DNA of 64,000 nt from Nocardia sp. NBC_00403 (GTDB lineage: Bacteria; Actinomycetota; Actinomycetes; Mycobacteriales; Mycobacteriaceae), in NCBI RefSeq assembly GCF_036046055.1, contig NZ_CP107939.1, forward strand, positions 1,550,001 to 1,614,000, written 5' to 3'. The notes below the pieces were generated by a model. The model had not been told where the DNA came from. It did not search any database and saw only the letters and a list, made by a program, of their open reading frames with translations. A program made the position numbers and the translations under genes. Positions 1 through 8,345 of this stretch are shown piece by piece; within the stretch, counting starts at the first letter, position 1, and each line of letters opens with the position of its first letter.

Positions 1-2
1 CC

Positions 3-719
3 GGCCAGCCGAAGTGCGCGTTCGCCGGCGAGGATGCGCGGGCCCGCGATCGCGCCCTGCTGGACCGGTTGCGGCAGGGCCCCGTCGAGGTCGGGCGCGG
101 CGAGACCGCGGTGCAGGTGAGCTATGGCGAAGTCGTCCAGGCACAGGCGATGTTGCTCTACGACTCGCAGCAGGGCTGGTCCGCGCTTGCCGAGCTGCTT
201 GCCGAACTGGAACGCGGTGCCGACGGCAATCCCGGCACCGTGCGGAAAATTTTTGCCGCAGAACCTCTCTCGTTGAATTTCCTCGACTCCTTCACCGCGA
301 TCACCTGTGCGGACAGCAACTTTCCCGAACGACCGGACCAGTGGCCCGAGCTGGCGCGCGAATTCTCCGGCAACGCACCGACTTACGCCGCATTCTGGCT
401 GTACCTGCGGCAGCCGTGCGCCTCGTGGTCCACACCACGGGACGGCTATCCGCAGCGGTATACCGGCCCGTGGACATTGCGCTCGGAGGTTCCTGCCCTG
501 CTGTTCAACAATCGTTTCGACCCGGTGACCCCGCTGGCGTTCGCGAAGCGCGCACAACAGGAGCTCGGCAATGCGCGGCTGGTCGTCGTCGTCGACGGTT
601 ACGGGCACGAGCCGGCCGGCGACTGCCCCCGCCGGCTACAGGAGCGCTATCTGATCGACCTGCGACTCCCGGATCCCACCGTCTCCTGCACTGCCGATCG
701 GGCGCCGTTCGGCGGATGA
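3..719 (+). CDS. Alpha/beta hydrolase with TAP-like C-terminal domain (5' partial)
   Basis: Only the C-terminal ~238 residues are present; the reading frame runs in from the left edge. The segment NNRFDPVTPL carries the likely catalytic Asp, and GYGHEPAGDCPRR the likely catalytic His, in the arrangement of the TAP-like C-terminal domain of exported actinomycete aminopeptidases and proteases (SlpD/SlpE, tripeptidyl aminopeptidase). The nucleophilic Ser and any signal peptide would lie outside the window. By family it would be a secreted or lipid-anchored hydrolase that trims peptides or small esters; the substrate is unknown. The stop lies ~60 bp before the next gene on the same strand. Confidence 0.8.
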   Translation, partial: GQPKCAFAGEDARARDRALLDRLRQGPVEVGRGETAVQVSYGEVVQAQAMLLYDSQQGWSALAELLAELERGADGNPGTVRKIFAAEPLSLNFLDSFTAITCADSNFPERPDQWPELAREFSGNAPTYAAFWLYLRQPCASWSTPRDGYPQRYTGPWTLRSEVPALLFNNRFDPVTPLAFAKRAQQELGNARLVVVVDGYGHEPAGDCPRRLQERYLIDLRLPDPTVSCTADRAPFGG

Positions 720-780
720 CGCGACGGCCATTTGCCGTGTAATCTGCGCTCGGCCATGCGTGATGAGGGAGGTGGCCTGG

Positions 781-2400
781 GTGCAGAGACGTGCCTTTTT
801 CAGGGCGGCTGGTGCTGCTGCGTTGCTGGGTGCCGGGGGCACGGCGCTGAACGTCGGGACTGCTGTGGCGGATCCGGTCTGGCATGGGTTGTTCCGCACC
901 TGGGTGCCGGAAATCTTTGCGCCACTTCCTGATCCGCCTGCACACTCGCCCGCAATCGTGATCGGATCCGGTTTCGGGGCTGCGGTCACCGCATTGCGCC
1001 TTGCCGAAGCCGGGATCGCGAACACGGTGCTGGAGCGCGGCTCGCGCTGGCCGAACGATCCGTGGCGGGAGATCTTCACCAGCGACGACCTGCCGGACGG
1101 CCGCGGCTTCTGGCATCGCAACACCTTCACCGGTGTCACCAAGGTGCCGATGCAGTTCGCCAGATTCGGCGGCGTGCTCGACTGCACCGAGTACCCCGGC
1201 ATCGATGTGTGGCGGGCGGCGGCCGTCGGTGGCGGTTCGGTGATCTTCACCGGCGCGATGGTCGCACCCGAACGCCGGTTCTTCGACCATGTCTTCGGTG
1301 GCACCGTCGACTACGGCGAAATGGACCGCATCTACTACCCGCGGGTGCGAGAGATGTTGCGGCTCAACCCGGTTCCCGCGGACCTGTACGGCTCGGCACC
1401 CTTCACCCACTCCCGCGCCTGGGACGACCAGGTGCGCAGGGCCGGCTACCAGCCGATACCCAACGACTCGATTTTCAACTGGGACATCCTGCGCGGCGAA
1501 CTCGCGGGCGGCACCCGCCCGTCGGCGATCGCGGCCCGCAGCAACCTCGGCAACTCCAACGGCGCGAAGTTCGACCTCAATCAGAACTACCTGCGGTACG
1601 CGCAGGGCACCGGCAAGTCCGCGGTGTATCCGGGCCATCGGGTCGAGGCCATCGCGCAGGAGTCGGGCGGCCGGTATTCGGTCATCGTCGCCAAACTCGC
1701 GCCGACCGGCGAAGTGCTCGGCACCCGCACCCTCACCTGTGATCGGCTGTTCCTCGGCGCCGGCTCCATCGGCACCTCGGAACTGCTGGTTCGGGCTCAG
1801 GCCACCGGCACACTGCCGAATCTCAACGAACACATCGGCGACGGCTGGGGCAGCAACGGCGACGTTGTGCTCGCCCGTGGCGCAAGCGAACTGGCAGGAC
1901 TCGGTCAGGCGGTACCGAGCGTCAGCCGGATCCTCGACGAATCGGCGGTGCCGCTGACCCTCGAAAGTTGGTACGTCCCCGGCATTCCGTTCGAGACCGG
2001 CGCGCTGGCCTCGCTCGGCATGGTGCTGGATCCGACGCGGGCTCGATTCGGTTACGACCGGGCGAGCAACCGCGTCGGGCTGTCCTGGCCGACCCGGAAC
2101 CGGGACGAGACGGCGGCCGCCGCCCGCGCGGTCGACCAGCGCATCGCCGAACGATCCAATGCGCTGGTCCAATTCGGCGCCCTCGGGTACGACGCGAACG
2201 CGAATTTCACCGCCCACCCGCTGGGCGGGGCGGTGCTCGGCCTGGCCACCGACCGCAACGGCCGGGTGCACGGCCACCCCGGCCTGTACGTGATGGATGG
2301 CGCCGCCATTCCCGGCAGCACCGCGACGGTCAACCCGTCGCTCACCATCGCCGCGCTGGCCGAGCGGAACATCGAAGCGATCGTGCGCGCCGGGAAATAG
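781..2400 (+). CDS. Secreted GMC oxidoreductase, cholesterol-oxidase-like
   Basis: A 539-residue FAD-dependent oxidoreductase of the glucose-methanol-choline family. The N-terminus (QRRAFFRAAGAAALLGAGG) has a twin-arginine pair and a hydrophobic stretch, so Tat export is likely. The dinucleotide motif GSGFG lies near residues 62-66. The C-terminal part has TAHPLGG (His near 479) and STATVNPS (Asn near 518), matching the catalytic His and Asn of Streptomyces and Brevibacterium cholesterol oxidases. It probably oxidises a sterol or another secondary alcohol, with H2O2 as product; the substrate is inferred. The GTG start was chosen because GGGAGG lies 8 bases upstream; a GTG at 760 and an ATG at 763 are in frame but lack such a site. 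Confidence 0.87.
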   Translation: MQRRAFFRAAGAAALLGAGGTALNVGTAVADPVWHGLFRTWVPEIFAPLPDPPAHSPAIVIGSGFGAAVTALRLAEAGIANTVLERGSRWPNDPWREIFTSDDLPDGRGFWHRNTFTGVTKVPMQFARFGGVLDCTEYPGIDVWRAAAVGGGSVIFTGAMVAPERRFFDHVFGGTVDYGEMDRIYYPRVREMLRLNPVPADLYGSAPFTHSRAWDDQVRRAGYQPIPNDSIFNWDILRGELAGGTRPSAIAARSNLGNSNGAKFDLNQNYLRYAQGTGKSAVYPGHRVEAIAQESGGRYSVIVAKLAPTGEVLGTRTLTCDRLFLGAGSIGTSELLVRAQATGTLPNLNEHIGDGWGSNGDVVLARGASELAGLGQAVPSVSRILDESAVPLTLESWYVPGIPFETGALASLGMVLDPTRARFGYDRASNRVGLSWPTRNRDETAAAARAVDQRIAERSNALVQFGALGYDANANFTAHPLGGAVLGLATDRNGRVHGHPGLYVMDGAAIPGSTATVNPSLTIAALAERNIEAIVRAGK

Positions 2401-2523
2401 CCGCTGCGATCGGGGCGGGTCTGCACCGAGAAGGTGATCAAGCCGTTGCACGTGTGGGGAGTGCGCTCGGCGGCGGCCGATTACTCTCGGCCGGGATCGT
2501 TCGGCGTCGAAGGGATTCCTCAC

Positions 2524-3369
2524 GTGGCAGCTCCGACCACCGTCTCGGGTATCGACGAAGCGCCGGAGCCGGACCGCTTCTTTCGCAAGCCGCCCGCCCT
2601 GTGGAGCGACCTGGTGATGCTGGCGCTTGCCGTCGTCTCCGTGGTGCTGGTCGCCTGGGTCACCTTTTTCCCGGTCGCAGCACACACCTACCGGGTGATC
2701 GTGATCATCGACTACTCGGTGTGCGCGATTTTCGCCGCGGAGTTCCTGTGGCGCTGGCGCCGGGCGGGTTGGCCGTGGACCTACCCGTTCATCTATTGGT
2801 ACGAGGTGCTGGGCATGATCCCGGTAACCAGCCCGTTCGTCCGAGGGTTCCGGTTGCTGCGGATCGTGGTGATCGCGGTCCGCGTCGGTCGCGTCGCGGA
2901 CCGGGCACTCGGCGATCGGGTAACCGCCGCGGTGGTGAACCGGTTCGTGAAGACAATCGTCGACGTCATCAAACGGCCGATGACCATCGCCGTCCTCGAC
3001 GAGGTCGGGCATGTGCTTCGTTCGGGTCACTACACCCGCAATATCGCGGCGGCGTTGCAAGAGAACCGCGTCGAAATGGACGAGATGATCCTGGAGCTCA
3101 TCAAGAAGGACCCGCAGGCCGGGCGGGTCCGCTACATCCCGTTCCACGACGACATCATCCGGCTGATCGCCGACACCACATTCCGCATCGTGTTCCAGGT
3201 GCTGGAGGATCCGCGGACCGACGAGCTGGTCTCGGACATGCTGCGCGAGAACATCGACCAGATCAGGACGGCCGTACACAACGGCGTGCGCGTCGAGCCG
3301 TCCGCCTACGGCCCGTCACACCCCGAGGCGTCGGTGCGCCACCACCTCAGTCGTGTACCGCGTGCCTGA
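2524..3369 (+). CDS. Voltage-sensor-like ion-transport membrane protein without a pore
   Basis: A 281-residue protein with hydrophobic segments around LVMLALAVVSVVLVAWVTF, VIVIIDYSVCAIFAAEFLW and YEVLGMIPV, then an S4-like helix with Arg at regular intervals (FVRGFRLLRIVVIAVRVGR). This is the S1-S4 fold of the ion transport family. After S4 the chain becomes charged and soluble (about residues 130-281); no pore helix or selectivity filter such as TVGYGD is visible. It may be a stand-alone voltage-sensing or regulatory membrane protein. The GTG start has GAAGGGA about 9 bases upstream. The 3' end overlaps the convergent LtrA gene by 23 bp. Confidence 0.75.
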   Translation: MAAPTTVSGIDEAPEPDRFFRKPPALWSDLVMLALAVVSVVLVAWVTFFPVAAHTYRVIVIIDYSVCAIFAAEFLWRWRRAGWPWTYPFIYWYEVLGMIPVTSPFVRGFRLLRIVVIAVRVGRVADRALGDRVTAAVVNRFVKTIVDVIKRPMTIAVLDEVGHVLRSGHYTRNIAAALQENRVEMDEMILELIKKDPQAGRVRYIPFHDDIIRLIADTTFRIVFQVLEDPRTDELVSDMLRENIDQIRTAVHNGVRVEPSAYGPSHPEASVRHHLSRVPRA

Positions 3370-4567
3370 TCTCGTCGCGCGGCTGCGCGTACCTGGTTGT
3401 CTCCCAGAGGATCAGCACAACGAGCACCGCGCACAGGATCGACAGTGACGCGAGGGCGGGCAAGGCAGCCGCCAGTGGGATCAGCGCGAGCAGCGCCACC
3501 GCGGCCACCACACGCACGACCGTGACCTTGCCCGTCGCGTAGTGCTTGAACCCGACGAGTGCGAGCAGATACAGCACCACGCCGCCGTACAGGCAGAACA
3601 GCGGGACTCCGTACAACGCGTCCTTCAGGGTGTGGTGCGATGCGTCGCCCACGTAGTAGAGGACTTTCTTCAAACCGAGCGACAACGCGATGATTCCCAC
3701 GATCATCGGGAAGTGCCAGAACGTGTAGCAATTCCGGGCGATCTTGATCTGGCGTTCGCCCTCGGCCTCGGCGAGCGCGTGTTCCACCGACAGCGCGGCG
3801 ACGTCGAAATATGCCCACCACAGCAGCCCCGAGATACCGAGGCCGAGTAGGGCGCCGACCGCGATCGGCCACGAGATGGGCAGCCCGGCCACGCCGATAC
3901 CGATGGAGACGATCGATTCGCCGAGCGCCACGATGATGATCAGCCCGTATCGCTCGGAAAAGTGACTGGCCGAATTCACCCGCCAGTCCTCACCTGCCAG
4001 GAATGTCCACAGCATGTCGCCCACGATCGCGGCAGTCCACAGGCCGATCTGCACTGTGCCCGAGGTCGTCGCGGCAATCACCAACAGGGTGGTGCCGATT
4101 GTGATCGAACCTGTCCCCCACTTCATCGCCTGCCTGCGCAATTGCGCATCTTCCGCGCTGGCCAGCCGGAACATGACCAGGTGCACCAGCCGCACGACCA
4201 GGTACGCGATCGCGAAAATCAGCGGGCCGTACCAGCCGCCCTCCAGATCGCGGAACGCCTCGGGAATGGTGAGCGCCGCCAGGAACACCCCGCCCATGGC
4301 GACGAACATGGCGATCCGGGTGATGCCCTCGTCGGCGCGCAGGACATTGCCGAGCCAGGAGTACGCGATCCAGACCCACCACATCACCGCGAGCACCAGC
4401 GTCGCGCGCAGCAGGTTCTTGGCGCTGGTCTCCTCGGCGGCCAGGCCGGTCACCATGGTGAAGGCGAAGACGAGAACGAGGTCGAAGAACAACTCGAGCT
4501 GAGTTACCGAATCACCTTCGGAAACCTGCCGCAGCCGAATCCTTGTGGAACCGATCATGACGCACAT
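3347..4567 (-). CDS. Low temperature requirement protein A (LtrA) family membrane protein
   Basis: A 406-residue multi-pass membrane protein. The family signature is near the N-terminus (VTQLELFFDLVLVFAFTMVT), followed by about ten hydrophobic segments and a conserved middle motif around HFSERYGLIIIVALGESIVSIG. LtrA proteins are widespread in actinobacteria; the biochemical role is unsettled, and the name comes from a cold-sensitive Listeria mutant. I chose the ATG at 4567 because GAGGTG lies about 5 bases upstream; a second in-frame ATG follows at 4558. Convergent with the voltage-sensor-like gene, sharing 23 bp at the 3' ends. Confidence 0.88.
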   Translation of the reverse strand: MCVMIGSTRIRLRQVSEGDSVTQLELFFDLVLVFAFTMVTGLAAEETSAKNLLRATLVLAVMWWVWIAYSWLGNVLRADEGITRIAMFVAMGGVFLAALTIPEAFRDLEGGWYGPLIFAIAYLVVRLVHLVMFRLASAEDAQLRRQAMKWGTGSITIGTTLLVIAATTSGTVQIGLWTAAIVGDMLWTFLAGEDWRVNSASHFSERYGLIIIVALGESIVSIGIGVAGLPISWPIAVGALLGLGISGLLWWAYFDVAALSVEHALAEAEGERQIKIARNCYTFWHFPMIVGIIALSLGLKKVLYYVGDASHHTLKDALYGVPLFCLYGGVVLYLLALVGFKHYATGKVTVVRVVAAVALLALIPLAAALPALASLSILCAVLVVLILWETTRYAQPRDEIRHAVHD

Positions 4568-4625
4568 TTTCGCACCTCTGTGCGACAGGTGCGCGCCGGA
4601 TCCGCTGCGCACAGGCTACTGGCTG

Positions 4626-5084
4626 CTACCCGGCCTCGATCGTTTCGGTCTCCGAAAATCGCTCGGCGAAATCGATGAAGTTCGCCACCACCTCCTCATT
4701 CGAACGCCGCAGCGTGCGACTGACAAGGAGCCCGGGAACCGGAATCGGCAGATACAGCTCGACGTGATACCAGACGTCGGTGCCGTCCTTGCCATCGGAG
4801 ATTTCGAACCAGCCCCCGCCCTTCACGCCGCGCGTGCTGTCGGTGACCTCCCACGCGGACCGGCTGTCGGTCCAGTCGTATTCCAGGACCTGTAGATCCG
4901 AGCCGCCGATCAATTCCGCCTTGACGAACACCCGTCGCGGCCGACCCTGGTCATCCCGGGAAGCGACGCGTGCATCGAGGTAGGAGTTCGACCATTCGGG
5001 AAGCGATTCGACCGCGGCCAGAGCATCCATCACCTGATCAGGGTCGGCATCGACGACGAATCGGATATCGGTTTTTGTGCGCAT
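4626..5084 (-). CDS. SRPBCC (START-like) family protein
   Basis: A 152-residue protein beginning MRTKTDIRFVVDADPDQVMDALAAVESLPEWS, the typical first strand and helix of the SRPBCC/polyketide cyclase fold; WYHVELYLPIPVPGLL and a long C-terminal helix complete the helix-grip pattern. Members bind hydrophobic ligands; mycobacterial relatives are plain cytosolic proteins of unknown ligand. The upstream open frame to 5291 is not conserved-looking, and GGAGGT sits just before this ATG, so the short form is preferred. It lies 58 bp downstream of the start of the LtrA gene, on the same strand. Confidence 0.82.
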   Translation of the reverse strand: MRTKTDIRFVVDADPDQVMDALAAVESLPEWSNSYLDARVASRDDQGRPRRVFVKAELIGGSDLQVLEYDWTDSRSAWEVTDSTRGVKGGGWFEISDGKDGTDVWYHVELYLPIPVPGLLVSRTLRRSNEEVVANFIDFAERFSETETIEAG

Positions 5085-5363
5085 CCATACCTCCGCCCCC
5101 GCCCATTTACATCGGCGATTGTGCCCAGCGACACATACCGTCGTCAACTGTGTGGTCAGTGGCTGAGACCACCTCGGGTCGCCGACGTATCGCGCATCAC
5201 GCCGATGTCGACCGATCGCCAACGGGGCGAACGAATTCCGGATTCGCGGCGGCGCCGAAAAGCGAATTCGCCGGTCCAGCCGACTTGTCATCGGGGGATC
5301 GGTGCGTGCGGTGGCGGGGCATGGCCGATCGCTGTCCGGCCAGGCCGCGGGTGTTCGGGCCTG

Positions 5364-5543
5364 CTACTTAGACTCGATCACCGCGTCCGGTCCCGGATAG
5401 ACGAGCGACTCGTGCCCGTCGGCGAAACGCACCAGGTAGGGCGGTCCGCCTTCGGGTCCGCGGACTTCGATGATCTCGCCGTGGCGGTCACCTTGGCCCA
5501 CAACGTGCCCGTGTACCAGCAGTTGGTCTCCGACATTCGCCAT
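5364..5543 (-). CDS. DUF1918 domain protein
   Basis: A 59-residue protein with the full DUF1918 pattern: an N-terminal MANVGDQLLVHG strand, then DRHGEIIEV and GPPYLVRFADGHESLVYPGPDA. The fold is expected to be an SH3-like small barrel; no function is established. Two ATG codons are adjacent (5546 and 5543); the second has better spacing from GGAG. The 279 bp between this gene and the SRPBCC gene contain nothing that I can identify. Confidence 0.88.
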   Translation of the reverse strand: MANVGDQLLVHGHVVGQGDRHGEIIEVRGPEGGPPYLVRFADGHESLVYPGPDAVIESK

Positions 5544-5591
5544 CATTGCTCCATTATCGAATGCAAGTGATGCGCGTCACAAGCGCCGATG

Positions 5592-6170
5592 TCAGTCCCG
5601 GCCCCCGATGATCCTTTCGACCGCGGCCTCGATCAGTTCTTGGCTCTGTTCCTCGGTGAATACTTCCGGCAGCGTGAGCCGGTCCACGATCAGCCAGTTC
5701 AGTGCCAAATAGAGCAGCAGCACCGATTTCTCGTCGCCGGGCAACCCGGAGTCGAGGTGGTTGCGCACATTCAAGTCGATGTCTGCGCGCACTCGTTCGG
5801 TGAGTACGGTGCGCAGTTCCGGCCGCCTGGTGGCCTCCAGTCGAAGCTCGAGCAGGGCCAGGTAGCCGGTGCGGAACGCCTCGATGCGTGCAACGACCTC
5901 CCGCATGAGCTCGGTGATGTTCGCGCGGGTCCTCGGCCCCTCTGTCAGCTTGGTCATGGTCGCCTCGCTCGGCTGTAGCCGCTCGTAGAACCGGCTACCG
6001 ACCTGGGTCAGCAGGTCGTCGCGGTTGGCGAAGTAGTTCGATGCCGTCCCTGCGGGCACGCGCGCTTCCTTGTCCACCGCGCGGAAGGTCAGCCCACGTG
6101 CGCCTTCCTGCGCGAGCACCTCGATGGCCGCATCGATCAACGCTTGCCGTCGTTCCGGGTTGGTCCGCAC
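5592..6170 (-). CDS. TetR family transcriptional regulator
   Basis: A 192-residue repressor-type regulator. The N-terminal helix-turn-helix is clear (ALIDAAIEVLAQEGARGLTFRAV, then VPAGTASNYFANRDDLL); the C-terminal ligand-binding half is all-helical and matches no named subfamily that I recognise. Divergent from the two RibD/DHFR-like genes, which are its likely targets. The GTG start at 6170 has GGAG about 9 bases upstream; ATGs at 6185 and 6203 are alternatives. The palindrome at 6188-6197 lies just upstream of this start. Confidence 0.9.
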   Translation of the reverse strand: MRTNPERRQALIDAAIEVLAQEGARGLTFRAVDKEARVPAGTASNYFANRDDLLTQVGSRFYERLQPSEATMTKLTEGPRTRANITELMREVVARIEAFRTGYLALLELRLEATRRPELRTVLTERVRADIDLNVRNHLDSGLPGDEKSVLLLYLALNWLIVDRLTLPEVFTEEQSQELIEAAVERIIGGRD

Positions 6171-6187
6171 TTGACACCACTCCATCT

Positions 6188-6197
6188 GTAGTACTAC
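6188..6197. promoter_or_regulatory. Short palindrome GTAGTACTAC between divergent TetR and reductase genes
   Basis: A perfect 10-bp palindrome 18 bp upstream of the TetR start and 50 bp upstream of the first reductase. Its position fits an operator for the divergent TetR regulator. Such short palindromes can occur by chance, so this is only a candidate. Confidence 0.35.
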
Positions 6198-6246
6198 TTT
6201 CACGAAATCACTTCAGGCAGAGTACAACGGATGAGGCGGTTTGGGT

Positions 6247-6822
6247 ATGCGAAAGCTTGTTTACTACGTCGCGGTTTCTCTCGACGGATACATCGCGGGT
6301 CCGGCGGGCGAGTACGACTTCTACCCGTTCGACGCCGAGATGGCGGCCTGGATCAACCAGCGGTACCCGGAGTTCGTCCCCACCTTTGCGCGCTCACACT
6401 TCGATATGGCGCTCGACGAACCCGGCAAGCGTTGTGACGCGGTGCTGATGGGTCGCGGCTCCTATGAACCGGGCCTGGCCGCCGGTGCGACCAGCCCTTA
6501 CGCACACATGAAGCAATACGTCGTTTCCAGCACGCTCGGCCGAATCGATGACCCGAAGGTAGAGCTGGTCGAGAGCGACCCGGTCGGCCTCGTGCAGCGG
6601 TTGAAGAAGGAAGAAGGCGGCGATATCTGGCTCTGCGGCGGCGGCAAGCTCGCCGCGCAACTGCTCGACGAGCTCGATGAATTGATCATCAAGAGCTACC
6701 CGGTCGTCGCGGGTGGCGGCATACCGGTCTTCGCCGGCGAGTTCCGACCGACACTGTTCGCGCCGACGCAGCGCAAGGAATTCGGCAACGGTGCGCAGGT
6801 CACCTGGTTCACCAGGGCCTGA
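6247..6822 (+). CDS. RibD C-terminal/DHFR-like reductase, copy 1
   Basis: A 191-residue protein with the DHFR-like fold of the RibD C-terminal family: MRKLVYYVAVSLDGYIAGP at the start, DAVLMGRGSYEPGL in the middle and GGDIWLCGGGKLAAQLLDE plus SYPVVAGGGIPVF near the end, the nucleotide-binding segments. These proteins usually reduce a small heterocycle with NADPH; true folate or riboflavin activity is unlikely to be the main role of every paralogue. The next gene downstream is a close paralogue, and a TetR gene diverges upstream. Confidence 0.87.
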   Translation: MRKLVYYVAVSLDGYIAGPAGEYDFYPFDAEMAAWINQRYPEFVPTFARSHFDMALDEPGKRCDAVLMGRGSYEPGLAAGATSPYAHMKQYVVSSTLGRIDDPKVELVESDPVGLVQRLKKEEGGDIWLCGGGKLAAQLLDELDELIIKSYPVVAGGGIPVFAGEFRPTLFAPTQRKEFGNGAQVTWFTRA

Positions 6823-6859
6823 CGACACCCCCGACTACTCCAGAGAAAGCGGTACCGAT

Positions 6860-7438
6860 ATGCGAAAACTGGTCTACTTCGTCGGGATGTCCCTCGACGG
6901 TTACATCGCGGGCCCGAATGGTGAGATCGACTTCCTCCCAGTGCCGGAAGACATGCTGAGCTGGATTCGCACCGAGTATCCCGAAACGCTGCCCACCCAT
7001 GCGCGCCCGCATCTGGGGTTGGCCGTGGATGAACCCAATCGCAAGTTCGACACCCTGGTGATGGGTCGCGGCACCTACGAGCCCGGCCTTGCCATCGGCG
7101 TGACCAGCCCGTACGCCCACATGCGGCAGTACGTGGTGTCGAGCACGCTGGGTCGGATCGACGACCCGGCGGTGGAACTGGTCGAGAGCGACCCGATCGG
7201 CCTGGTCCGCGCGCTGAAGCAGGAGGACGGCATGGACATCTGGCTCGCGGGCGGCGGCAAATTCGCGGCCGCCCTGCTCGACGAGATCGATGAGCTCGTC
7301 ATCAAGGGTTATCCGGTGGTGGCGGGTACCGGCACACCTGCCTTCGCGGGCGAGTTTCGTCCGACGCTGTTCACGCCGACGCAGCGTCGCACGGTCAGCA
7401 CCAATGGCACACAGGTCACGTGGCTGCGCCGGGCCTGA
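6860..7438 (+). CDS. RibD C-terminal/DHFR-like reductase, copy 2
   Basis: A 192-residue paralogue of the preceding gene, similar along its whole length (shared MRKLVY, SLDGYIAGP, SPYAHM, QYVVSSTLGRIDDP, GGGKFAAALLDE, FAGEFRPTLF, TQVTW). It starts 37 bp after copy 1, so the two are probably one transcript. Like copy 1 it has an insertion of ~35 residues after the first strand (ending in HARPHLGLAVDEP) that is absent from the third, broken family member at 35.0-35.6 kb. A tandem duplication followed by divergence is the simplest origin. Confidence 0.87.
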   Translation: MRKLVYFVGMSLDGYIAGPNGEIDFLPVPEDMLSWIRTEYPETLPTHARPHLGLAVDEPNRKFDTLVMGRGTYEPGLAIGVTSPYAHMRQYVVSSTLGRIDDPAVELVESDPIGLVRALKQEDGMDIWLAGGGKFAAALLDEIDELVIKGYPVVAGTGTPAFAGEFRPTLFTPTQRRTVSTNGTQVTWLRRA

Positions 7439-7492
7439 TCGGCCGACAGCGGCACGATCGGGAAGCGTGGGTCGCGAATTGCGCTCCTGAGC

Positions 7493-7903
7493 TCATGCGC
7501 TGGTGAGGAAGGACAGGCGCACCTGGCGGTCGGGATTGTCGACATTGAGATCGACGAGGGCGATCGACTGCCAGGTGCCCAGCGTCAGCGCGCCGCCGAT
7601 GACCGGGATGGTGGCGTAGGGCGGGATCAGCGCAGGCATGACGTGGGAGCGGCCGTGGCCGCGGGATCCGTGCGCATGCCGCCAGCGGTCGTCGGCGGGT
7701 AGCAGGTCGCGCAATGCGGCGAGCAGGTCATTATCGCTGCCCGCGCCGAGTTCGAGCACCGCGATTCCCGCGGTGGCATGTGGCACGAAGACGTGCAGCA
7801 GACCGTCGCCGCCCGCCTCCCGCGCGAACTGCGCGCACTGCGGCGTGATGTCGTAGACGACTTCGCTGTGCCCCGTTGCCACCTCGAACACCGTGCTCTT
7901 CAT
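7493..7903 (-). CDS. YjbQ/UPF0047 family protein
   Basis: A 136-residue protein of the YjbQ (UPF0047) family, with the conserved core LLHVFVPHATAGIAVLE, a His-containing loop HAHGSRGHGRSHVMPALIPP, and the closing GTWQSIALVDLN. E. coli YjbQ has weak thiamine-phosphate synthase activity; the main role of the family is not settled. Starts at 7912 and 7939 are also in frame; this ATG gives the length closest to the family. It faces the end of the reductase pair; the next genes upstream run the other way. Confidence 0.85.
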   Translation of the reverse strand: MKSTVFEVATGHSEVVYDITPQCAQFAREAGGDGLLHVFVPHATAGIAVLELGAGSDNDLLAALRDLLPADDRWRHAHGSRGHGRSHVMPALIPPYATIPVIGGALTLGTWQSIALVDLNVDNPDRQVRLSFLTSA

Positions 7904-7956
7904 GGTTTCCATCGTGCGGGTAGCCGCGGTGTCGCTCAACCGGACTCGCCGTACCA

Positions 7957-8190
7957 GTGCACTCGGCGCGCAGCCGCGACGCCGAAGCCTTCGCCACCGT
8001 CTTCACTCCGGATGCGGACTACGTCACATTCCTCGGCGCCCACACACGCCGGATGTGGTGGTCGTGCATGGCAAAGGCGCAGTGTGAAGGGCCGCAAGCG
8101 ACGCAACCGCCGCAACACCAAAGTCCAGACGACCGTGCTCGTTCGGCGGGACGGCGAGTGGCTGATCGCGGCGTTCGGAGAACACCAAGT
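7957..8190 (+). pseudogene. Decayed SgcJ/SnoaL-like (NTF2-fold) gene
   Basis: Three pieces of one NTF2-like protein occur in order but in three frames. Frame 1 (from 7957) gives RDAEAFATVFTPDADYVTFLGAH, the usual first half-motif. Frame 3 (about 8049-8090) gives PDVVVVHGKGAV and then a stop. Frame 2 (about 8115-8185) gives NTKVQTTVLVRRDGEWLIAAF, the usual C-terminal strand pair. The ~50 residues that normally lie between the first two pieces are missing. This is a gene ruined by an internal deletion and frameshifts. It lies between a YjbQ gene and ask. Confidence 0.75.
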
Positions 8191-8345
8191 ATCGCTGGTT
8201 GCTGGAAGCCCTTTCGGCCGAGTTCGATTCGCGAATGGCCCCTTCGATCCTCGTGAGCTGAGGAGGTACCGACAAATCCACTGGACCCGAGTCGGTAGTC
8301 TTGGTGGCTGTCAGCAGCTGATTGTCGATCTTGGAGGACCCTGTC

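Noticed and set aside
505..3279. A 924-codon open frame on the minus strand
   Set aside because: It lies opposite the GMC oxidoreductase and voltage-sensor-like genes, has no recognisable domain and an odd His/Arg/Asp-rich composition; it is a GC-bias shadow.
4678..5291. Longer start for the SRPBCC gene
   Set aside because: The extra ~70 residues are unlike the family and the inner ATG has GGAGGT.
8200..8345. Lysine or other riboswitch before ask
   Set aside because: I see no conserved riboswitch core in the 150 bp upstream; only an ordinary ribosome site.
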